From Holothuria scabra (Eukaryota; Echinodermata; Holothuroidea; Aspidochirotida; Holothuriidae), in NCBI GenBank assembly GCA_037179385.1, contig CM074190.1, positions 4,478,284 through 4,542,283 on the forward strand: a stretch of 64,000 bases of DNA, written 5' to 3'. Below the pieces are notes generated by a model. That model was not told the origin of the DNA and made no database searches. It worked only from the letters and a program-made list of their open reading frames with translations. Made by a program: the position numbers and the translations under genes. Below are positions 59,501 to 64,000 of this stretch, piece after piece (the stretch's first letter is position 1; every line of letters starts with the position of its first letter).

Positions 59501-61910
59501 CTAGTTTGTATTGTGTACTGAACTTTACCCTTGTTTGTTGGAAGATCTATGCTTTTTCAGAAATAAAGGTTATAATGTGCTTATTGTTTTCTTTTGGTAA
59601 TTAGGTAGAAGCTAACCGCACCACTCGAGCCCACAAGATCACAACAAAAAAACTAGCATCAACGTTTATAAACTCTCGAAGTGTGTTTGCCAAGGGTACA
59701 TTTGAAAAAGGCAGATATATTGTGGTTGCGTCAACTTTTGAGGCGCAAGTTGAGAGTCCTATGATGATAAGGATATTTTCAGACAGTGGTGCCAAATGCA
59801 AGTAAGCTGCCAGACTTTTGTTTTCATTTCATTTTCAAAATTATGTTAATTATAACTTCCCTAGTGTTTTTAGTAATATTGTGTCATTCACTGCATGCAT
59901 CCATCTTGCAATTGGGAGGTCTGGAATTCAACTCTTCTCAGTCTTACTGAAGATTTCAAAAAATGGAACGTACTACCATTGTGCCTGTTGCTTAGTATAA
60001 GCAAACAAAACAAGGAAAAAAAGCCAGTGAGCCACAACTGGAACAAAGCTCAAGGATGGTACCACATAAGTCAGTTGGTCTGAAACTGAGCTGTAAAACC
60101 TTGTCAAAGTTAAGTGGCATTGTGAACCTAACTTTCCTTTCCAATGTTCACCTTGGTATGAGAAGTAATGCTTGCATTTTGGTTAGCTAACTCTAATAAA
60201 AAACATGGCAGCTTGGCAACTCTTGAATCATTTTCTGTCATGAAATTAGGATTTGTTCTCCTGAATGATATAAAAATATGTAAACTTAATCTTATCTCTC
60301 GGTGTATATTTACTTTTTGTCATTTTCTTTGCTGAAGTTTTTAGTTCAGTGCCATATCCGAAAAAACATACTCTTTTTCTTTTGTCCTGTGTACTCTTTT
60401 TTTGGTGCTCAGCATAAGCAACGGAGTAGGGAAAGCAAGACAGTGAGCCACAACTTGAAAAAATGCCTTGGCTTGAACAACGTAATCCTTCGTCAGAAAC
60501 TGAGCTGTGAAACCTCATCTTACCAACGTATTTTTGTTATCTTTTTTTGTACACAAAGTTAATAAAGATTGAGTAAATGAAAGAATTTCACTGGAGAAAA
60601 TTCCCCAACTGATGTTTTTAGTGCACAAGATTTCACAACCTTCTTAGTCATAGTTGATAATTCTTTCCTTAAAGTGAAGTTGTTTTAAAATGACCTCAGG
60701 TGAAGGAAAAGCTGGGTGCTAGTTTTAAGTTTCAACTTTATGTCTGTTGGCTAACCAACTGGACAGCAGATGGGAAAATGGTAGATTGCTTTTTAATAAA
60801 AAAAAAGTCATATTACATGGACCTGGGTGTTAATCAAACCCCAGACCTTTTGGTTGTTGTGCTCCCTTGCTTTAGATGCCATAGCCCTTATCCAACTGGT
60901 CTTTACCTGCTTATTATGAAACCAATACTTGGACAAATATATTGTGGGAAGTGGTGTTTGTTTGGTTAGATTTTATGAGGACAATCTTTTCTTTTAAAAT
61001 TCAGAGAGCAGTCTCTTCTCTCTTGCCCCTTTCCTCATTCAGGTAAAATTTGTGTCTTTATGAATGTTCTGGCATTGAATCATTTTAGGGATTACTGATA
61101 GTGATAGAAAAGAATGAAATCAGGTTTTACAGCTCAGTTTCTGACCAATTGGTTTAAGTCCAGGCAGCCATGTCTTTTTTCCAGTTGTCATTCACTGGCT
61201 TGTTTTCCCTACTCCATTTACCCTTAACTGTTGTGCTCCAATCGGGACATATTTGCACGCCTCGGGAGGGGACAGAAAAGCGGACGTAGCACGCCCCGCA
61301 TCAGCTTCCGTAGGCTATTGACCCGGTGACCTTAAACTATTGTCTCTCTCGTTGTTGTGGCCGAATTTTCCAGTGGCTACTAACAGTTTCGAGCTCTGCG
61401 TGAAACAGTAAAGATGGGTGACAGCCCTGCTCTCTGTCTGGGTCCAAAAGGACCCGAAGAACAGCAAAGGGTTAATTGAGTATCTTGAAGGAAAAAATTG
61501 AAGAAGCAGTTAGATGGATTGGAAAAGTGTACACAACAATTCAGACCTTACAGGCCTCCTTGAGAGCTGTAAAAGACACAGTAACCACAATTACCACCGT
61601 TATCAAAATTCATTTTGTCAGCTTATTTAATGTTGTTGTTGGTAGCCAAAGAGAGAAGGGTTGGAGCAGAGTTCTACATCGTTATTCAAAGGTTCTTAAT
61701 GATACACAATCTGATGGTTGCTAAATTTAAGGAGCATTTCTATGACTTGGGCAAAACTTCATCACTGTATTTTTTTTCGTCACAGACATCTTACAGAAGA
61801 CTACCCAACATTAACATCCTTCTTTTGTTGTAAGTCACAACCAAGGGTTGCAACACAGGTTAGAGTACTGTCAGCAAGTGGGTTAGAGAGACAAGATCGC
61901 ACAGGAGGAG
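38322..61910 (+). CDS. CAPN5: Calpain-5-like (TRA-3 family) cysteine protease, 10 exons, 3' end outside
   Basis: A Ca2+-regulated cysteine protease of the non-classical, EF-hand-lacking calpain group (human CAPN5, C. elegans TRA-3). Coding exons 38337-38510, 39275-39406, 43414-43622, 49002-49200, 53782-53981, 54739-54816, 55612-55807, 57371-57484, 59605-59801 and 61786-61910 join in phase to about 541 residues. The CysPc protease domain spans about 30-350 with catalytic Cys84 (QGSLGNCWF), His257 (GLIKGHAYG) and Asn291 (VRLRNPWGE). The C2-like domain III runs about 350-500 ([27 protein letters not shown]). The terminal C2 domain begins at about 515 ([13 protein letters not shown]). About 100 residues should remain beyond the window. 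A splice acceptor at 38319-38321 before a 15-nt 5' leader implies an upstream noncoding exon not located here. Confidence 0.93.
38490..38705. repeat. Tandem duplication across the first donor site
   Basis: The stretch beginning GGAAAAGACCAGGGGTAAGT (about 38497) is repeated about 105 bp downstream as GGGAAAGACCAGGAGTAAGG (38600). Parallel continuations are ATGCAAAAACAGGTTAG / GCAAAAATCAGGTTAG and AATTACCTCATTAAAACACA / AATTACCTCAGTGAGACAC. The duplicate holds a weakened donor in the intron. Confidence 0.8.
39275..39406 (+). CDS. CAPN5: CAPN5-like exon 2 (catalytic Cys)
   Basis: Acceptor ccaaag|GAA, donor AGG|gtaagt, 44 codons, phase 0. Encodes [20 protein letters not shown] and [20 protein letters not shown]. 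The catalytic cysteine is in the canonical QGxxGNCWF motif. Confidence 0.95.
39905..40860. mobile_element. Probable MITE with GATC-rich termini
   Basis: Both ends are dense in GATC words. The left holds TTCTCACTTGATCTTGAGC and a perfect 22-nt palindrome at 39945-39966. The right holds GATCAAGTGTGAAAGCAAA, inverse to the left end, and GAGGATCAGGG. GTGTGAAAG recurs four times. The boundaries are approximate. It lies in calpain intron 2. Confidence 0.5.
41176..41320. mobile_element. 145-bp hairpin MITE
   Basis: Arms of about 48 bp: CTATTTCCAAATAGCAATTA and ATGGGATAGAGTTTTGGTGT on the left are matched by the inverse ACACCCAAAACTCTATCCCA and CAATTGCTATTTGGAAATAG on the right, with few mismatches and a loop of about 45 nt. 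It could mobilise as a MITE or fold as RNA when the intron is transcribed. Confidence 0.8.
43050..43300 (+). repeat. tRNA-derived SINE copy
   Basis: The tRNA-like head AGTGGTTGGAGCGTCCAACT, with B-box-like GGTCTGGAGTTCCAC, is followed about 130 bp later by the core AAGCCGGTAAGCCACAACTG and GAAAAAAGGCTGACATGG. It sits in calpain intron 2, 100 bp before exon 3. Confidence 0.75.
43414..43622 (+). CDS. CAPN5: CAPN5-like exon 3
   Basis: Acceptor tttacag|GTC, donor GCCAA|gtaagt, 69 codons plus 2 nt. Encodes [25 protein letters not shown] and [14 protein letters not shown], the family's strongest block. Confidence 0.95.
43788..46010 (+). repeat. Satellite-bearing element B with higher-order array
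   Basis: The head hairpin (43788-43816) is identical to that of element A. It is followed by TG runs (43833-43860 and 44045-44070) split by about 180 bp of other sequence. The tandem array from 44075 is made of 145-bp and 156-bp units. The two unit types differ at CGAGAGGTCAAAAGGTCAAA versus CGAGAGGTCAATAGGTAAAT, which accounts for the 11 nt. It fills the first half of calpain intron 3. No tail terminus could be identified with confidence. Confidence 0.85.
46086..47850 (+). pseudogene. CR1/Jockey-like LINE C-terminus, split by an L2 insertion
   Basis: The left part (46086-46310) reads [40 protein letters not shown] and [12 protein letters not shown]. The right part (from 47644) resumes in the same protein with [20 protein letters not shown] and ends DSGRI at a stop near 47730. 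The intervening 1.33 kb is a different LINE. The 3' UTR ends TTTGCCCTTAAACTTGTTAT with a TATGT-type tail near 47850. Confidence 0.8.
46311..47643 (+). pseudogene. L2-type LINE, 5' truncated, nested insertion
   Basis: Starts in the RT domain: [50 protein letters not shown], the catalytic [47 protein letters not shown], and [16 protein letters not shown] frameshift near 47385 moves the C-terminus ([20 protein letters not shown], ending at 47560) to another frame. The 3' end has GTAAAGCGCCATTGAGTGTG, GCGCTATATCAAG and a CCTTAACCTTAA tail. It is a relatively young copy. Confidence 0.88.
47851..48403. other. Calpain intron 3, unannotated part
   Basis: AT-rich intron sequence without a recognised element. 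Confidence 0.4.
48404..48654. mobile_element. TTAA-ended MITE
   Basis: A 251-bp segment starting TTAAAGGGCACTGAACAGT and ending TCTCTTGGCCCTTTAA. The TTAAAGGGC / GCCCTTTAA ends are inverted. It lies in calpain intron 3, 350 bp before exon 4. Confidence 0.68.
49002..49200 (+). CDS. CAPN5: CAPN5-like exon 4
   Basis: Acceptor atctag|G, donor AAG|gtgaga, phase 2 in and 0 out. Encodes [27 protein letters not shown] and KFLMSASIK, the calpain [14 protein letters not shown] motif. Confidence 0.95.
49567..49752. repeat. 26-bp minisatellite
   Basis: About seven tandem copies of a unit containing CACTAGCCTGTTACAAGTTT followed by TATCGA. The first and last copies are more divergent. Intronic. Confidence 0.9.
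50215..50440 (+). repeat. tRNA-derived SINE copy
   Basis: The tRNA-like head GGTCAAGAGGTTAGAGTGTC has a B-box-like GATCTGGAACTTAGCTCC. It is followed by GAAGTGGGGAAAAGCAAG and CCACAACTGGAAAAAAAGAC. The upstream block at 50036-50075 may belong to the same or a related element. Confidence 0.72.
51158..51353. mobile_element. MITE with ATCCCCAACAAAA ends, copy A
   Basis: The left end ATCCCCAACAAAACAAATGA is the inverse of the right end (reverse complement CTCCCCAACAAAAGTAAATG). CTTTCAATGTTG and its inverse CAACATTGAAAG form inner inverted repeats around GTGTCTTAGCTGATAGTTAA. Copy B lies at 52954-53145. Confidence 0.75.
52954..53145. mobile_element. MITE with ATCCCCAACAAAA ends, copy B
   Basis: Matches copy A over its whole length (GGCTGGTACTATGACAAAAT, GTGTCTTAGCTGATAGTTAA, TTGTAGCCAACATTGAAA) with minor substitutions and indels. 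Both copies lie in the same calpain intron in the same orientation. Confidence 0.75.
53782..53981 (+). CDS. CAPN5: CAPN5-like exon 5 (catalytic His and Asn)
   Basis: Acceptor catcag|GTG, donor GATGG|gtaaaa, 66 codons plus 2 nt. Encodes [19 protein letters not shown] and [20 protein letters not shown]. Both remaining catalytic residues are present. Confidence 0.95.
54285..54392. repeat. Imperfect minisatellite, about 21 bp
   Basis: About five units around AAGTAAATCATGCAGGAGT, with variants TTAATCATGCTGGAATTAAG and GTGAATCATGTAGGAGTG. Confidence 0.75.
54440..54625 (+). repeat. tRNA-derived SINE copy
   Basis: The B-box relic GGAATTGAATCATAATTTC precedes the core ACAAGCCAGTGAGCCACAAC, then TGGAGAAAGACTTGGCTGG and TCAGACTTGAACC. 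It lies just upstream of exon 6. Confidence 0.72.
54739..54816 (+). CDS. CAPN5: CAPN5-like exon 6
   Basis: Acceptor cctacag|ATC, donor TTTTG|gtacaa. A 78-nt exon encoding [20 protein letters not shown] and DDGEF, with the split Trp codon completed by the next exon (DDGEFWM). The GTACAA donor is weak but is the only one that keeps the frame. Confidence 0.88.
55228..55490. repeat. Tandem duplication of about 140 bp
   Basis: GGGGAGTAGGAAGTAAGGTA (55236) recurs as GGGGAGTAGGAAGTGTGGTC (55364). The parallel continuations include AATTTACTGAATAAGTGTTC / AATTTACTGATTAAGTGTTT and GAGGATTGCTAGAAAATGT / GTGCATTGCTAGAGAATGT. A GGAGGATG/GGGGAA purine-rich tract precedes it (55165-55235). Confidence 0.75.
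55612..55807 (+). CDS. CAPN5: CAPN5-like exon 7
   Basis: Acceptor tgtaaag|GATG, donor CAG|gtacat, phase 2 in and 0 out. Encodes [18 protein letters not shown] and [16 protein letters not shown], the end of the protease core and start of domain III. Confidence 0.93.
56160..56425 (-). repeat. LINE 3' end with ATCT microsatellite tail
   Basis: On the minus strand, CGACTGGCTGAATAAATATC is followed by CCTATCTATCAGTCCGTCCC and further TCCATCCGTC/TATC units (56165-56220). This fits a non-LTR 3' terminus with a short-period tail. The upstream frame is open for 66 codons but not identifiable. Confidence 0.5.
56822..57110. mobile_element. piggyBac-like MITE, internally deleted copy
   Basis: Begins TTAACCCTTAACTGTT and ends ACAAGGGTAAACAGTTAA (57024). 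It keeps the interior CACAACAACGAGAGAG and GTCACGGGGTCAATAGCCTA but lacks the GGGTCCTTTTGGACCC segment. The following 85 bp (TCAGCTTTGCAGTAAACACA) match the spacer between the two units at 30.7 kb, so this derives from the dimeric form. Confidence 0.78.
57371..57484 (+). CDS. CAPN5: CAPN5-like exon 8
   Basis: Acceptor tttttcag|TTT, donor GAG|gtagga, 38 codons, phase 0. Encodes [20 protein letters not shown] and TIGFHVME, the beta-strands of domain III. Confidence 0.93.
57515..58875. repeat. Recent 676-bp tandem duplication
   Basis: Copy 1 (about 57515-58190) and copy 2 (about 58191-58875) are near-identical throughout, from CCCAAACTGTTGTTTAGCTC to AACTTCAACCGTCAAGTACT. Differences are single bases and indels of a few nt. 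The duplication begins about 30 bp after the exon 8 donor and lies wholly in intron 8. Confidence 0.93.
59605..59801 (+). CDS. CAPN5: CAPN5-like exon 9
   Basis: Acceptor aattag|GTA, donor TGCAA|gtaagc, 65 codons plus 2 nt. Encodes [32 protein letters not shown] and [20 protein letters not shown], the end of domain III. Confidence 0.93.
59890..60110 (+). repeat. tRNA-derived SINE copy
   Basis: The B-box-like GGAGGTCTGGAATTCAACTC is followed by the core AAAGCCAGTGAGCCACAACT, and by GTTGGTCTGAAACTGAGCTG at the 3' end. It begins 90 bp after exon 9. Confidence 0.72.
60395..60525 (+). repeat. tRNA-derived SINE copy, 5' truncated
   Basis: GGAGTAGGGAAAGCAAGACA, GTGAGCCACAACTTGAAAAA and CGTCAGAAACTGAGCTGTGA match the 3' half of the 59.9 kb copy. 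Confidence 0.7.
61110..61216 (-). repeat. tRNA-derived SINE 3' half
   Basis: Reverse orientation: TTTACAGCTCAGTTTCTGAC, CCAGTTGTCATTCACTGGCT and TGTTTTCCCTACTCC are the inverse of the shared 3' half. It directly abuts the piggyBac-like MITE at 61217. Confidence 0.7.
61217..61475. mobile_element. piggyBac-like MITE, inverted copy
   Basis: The left end TTTACCCTTAACTGTTGTGC and right end AACAGCAAAGGGTTAA flank an inverse copy of the 30.4-kb unit. CTTAAACTATTGTCTCTCTC and GGGTCCAAAAGGACCC are both present. It is inserted next to or into the SINE at 61110. Confidence 0.8.
61786..61910 (+). CDS. CAPN5: CAPN5-like exon 10 (start of C2 domain)
   Basis: Acceptor cgtcacag|ACA completes Lys. It encodes [19 protein letters not shown] and [20 protein letters not shown]. 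The collinear human segment runs on into the C2 domain. The proposed donor is GAG|gtttgt at 61911. The frame otherwise closes at 61948, so the 3' boundary is inferred. The next exon is probably to the right of the window. Confidence 0.8.
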
Positions 61911-62449
61911 GTTTGTCCGACCACAACTTTTGTATCTTGGAGTTATAAAAGTGGAAATGATAAGTTAGGGCAATGACAAAATTTCTTCACAAACCTGTAG
62001 TGAACTTTTCATGACTTTTATTCATCCCAGTTTTTATTGAGAATACATTTTTTTTTTCATTGGTACTTTTTAATATCTTCATCAACTTATGTTGGTCTGT
62101 TACAATCACATGATCATGTGTTCTTCTGAGATAACTCATGTTAGGAATAAACAAAGTCATCTTGGACTACTTCATTTAACTCTTGGTCATGCTGCTTTCA
62201 TGTAGTTATTTAACATCAAAGTTTTATAAATTTTATTTATTTTCTCTCTCTGAAATCAAAATACTGTTGCGTGTGAATGAACAAGGTTAAGTTATTCTGG
62301 ACCTGGTCATTAGAACAGGATATTGCAGTGTCAGAGTTTAGGGTTATTGCTGGAAGCAGTGCATCCATTCACCCTCATGTATTGCTTGCATAATCTTCTG
62401 ACCATGCATTATCCTGTGTAAATGCATGGTCCGTCATAGATTAAGACTT

Positions 62450-64000
62450 ATTGGTTTCGATGATAAGAGAAACCAATGCAATCATGATGGCGTGCGTGTG
62501 TATATATGTGTGTATATATGTATGTGCGTGTGTGTGTGTATGTGTGTGTGTGTTTGTGACACTTTGCTTGTTAACACGATATCTCAAGATAGGAATGTTG
62601 CTGAGTTTTGAAACGTAGCACATAGATGCCCCATATTAAGAGGAAAAACCCTATTGATTTTGGTCGAGTTTGAAGGTCATTTGAGGTCACAGGGGTCAAA
62701 AACTTGAAACACTTTACATTTAACACAACTAACTTGTTAACACGATATCTCAAGATAAGAATATCTGACAATTTTCAGACTTGGTAATTAGATGCCCCAC
62801 ATGAAGAGGAAGAAGCCTATCGTTTTTGGTGGAGTTCAAAGGTCATCTTGGGTCACAGGGGTCAAAGGACGCAAAACACTTCACAATGCGATATGGCGCG
62901 GTAGGAATGTTTGAAAGTATTCAAATTTGGTTCATAGATGTCCCATATCAAGAAAAAGAAGAGCCTAAGTTTTCATTGAGTTTAAAGGTTATTTGGGGTC
63001 ACAGGTGTCAAAGGACTTGAGATACTTTACATTTAATTCATTAACACAGTATCTCAATGTAGAATTGTCATAGGACTTGAAACACTTTACATTTAACCCA
63101 TTAACACAGTATCTGAAGGTATGAACGTTTGAAAGTATTCAAACTTGGTAGATAAATGTCCCATGTCAAGAAAAAGAACAATATCAGTTTTCAACGAGTT
63201 TAAAGGTTATTTGGTGTCACAGGTGTCTAAGAACTCGAAACACTTTACATTTAACTACTTAACAGAGTATCTCAATGTAGAAATGTTCAAAGGACTTGAA
63301 ACACTTTACATTTCACTCATTAACACAGTATCTGAAGGTAGAAATGTCTGGAAGTTTTCAAACTTCGTACATAGACGCCCCATATCAAGAGGAAGAATGG
63401 TATGGGTTTTGGTCAAGTGGTTTGGGTTTTGGTCAAGTTCAAATGTCATTTGGGGTCACAGGGGGTTCAACCCAGAAAACCTTGTTTACACAATATCTTA
63501 AGGTAGGAAGCTTGGATTGATTTCAAACTTAATGTGTTGATGCAGTATGATGGGTAGATGAACCCTACGAATTGTGGTAGAGGTCAAAGGTCATTTGGGG
63601 TCACAGGTGGTCAAACCCCAAAAATGTTTTTTACATGATATCTCAAGGTAGGAAACTTGGATTAATTTCAAAACTGGATATATTGATGCATTATGATGTA
63701 TGTAAAAATCCTACTGATTTTAGTAGGGGTCAAAGGCCATCTGGGGTTGCAGGGGGTCAAAATCTGAAAACCTTGTTTGCATGATATCTCAAGGTTGGAA
63801 ACTTGGATTAATCTCAAACTTAGTATGTTGATGCATCATAACGTGAGGGAGAACCGTATTGATTTTGTTAGAGAACAAAGGTCATCCAGGGTCACAGGTG
63901 GCTCAAACCCCCAAAACCTTGTTTGCATGATATGTAATGGTAGGAAGCTTGGATTTTTTCAAACTTGGTTTGTTAATGAATTATGACAGGAGGGTGGACC
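62450..64000 (+). repeat. Satellite-bearing element C (hairpin head, array to window edge)
   Basis: The head is a 9-bp-stem hairpin ATTGGTTTC / GAAACCAAT (62450-62477). Then come ATGATGGCG, a TG/TATA run (62490-62555), GTGACACTTTGCTTGTTAAC and ACGATATCTCAAG, and then tandem units of roughly 145-230 bp with AAAGGTCATTTGGGGTCACA. The units are more diverged than in element B. The array continues beyond the window. Confidence 0.8.

Noticed and set aside
61718..61948. Separate small gene at 61.7-61.9 kb
   Set aside because: From 61786 the translation is the calpain-5 C2 start, and the upstream ATG is intronic. It is exon 10 of the calpain.

Overview
The window is animal nuclear DNA: AT-rich, with intron-split genes (GT..AG junctions) and a very high load of transposon remnants. 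Gene content (BCS1L, a TRA-3/CAPN5-type calpain), L2- and CR1/Jockey-like LINEs, tRNA-derived SINEs and long arrays carrying the AGGTCAAAGGTCA motif suggest a marine invertebrate, plausibly a deuterostome such as an echinoderm. The species cannot be fixed from sequence alone. No bacterial operon, CRISPR array, rRNA or convincing tRNA gene was seen.

Layout. (1) 54-6225, minus strand: the first four coding exons of BCS1L, the mitochondrial inner-membrane AAA chaperone of complex III. The window edge cuts it just after the Walker A motif. (2) 6.2-38.3 kb: about 32 kb between two divergently oriented genes, with no convincing host gene. It is built from LINE fragments, SINEs, at least five TIR/MITE families with legible target-site duplications, a fold-back element, a GC-rich inverted-repeat element, piggyBac-like dimers and the first satellite-bearing element. 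(3) 38322-61910, plus strand: ten exons of a calpain-5 (CAPN5/TRA-3) orthologue with an intact Cys/His/Asn triad. It runs from a 5' UTR splice acceptor to the start of the C2 domain, and the 3' end lies beyond the window. Its introns hold a 2.2-kb satellite with higher-order structure, one LINE nested in another, a tandem 676-bp duplication, SINEs and MITEs. (4) 62.4-64 kb: a third satellite array running off the right edge, probably in the next calpain intron.

The two genes act independently: BCS1L in mitochondrial respiratory-chain assembly, calpain-5 in Ca2+-regulated limited proteolysis. The most informative content is the mobile-element archaeology. It includes an hAT-like element with a perfect 8-bp target duplication that was itself interrupted by a second element, which carries a third. 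A MITE insertion has a paralogous empty site nearby. An open reading frame looks like one reverse transcriptase but is two LINEs fused by nesting. A satellite-bearing element family keeps a terminal hairpin although the arm sequences differ between copies.
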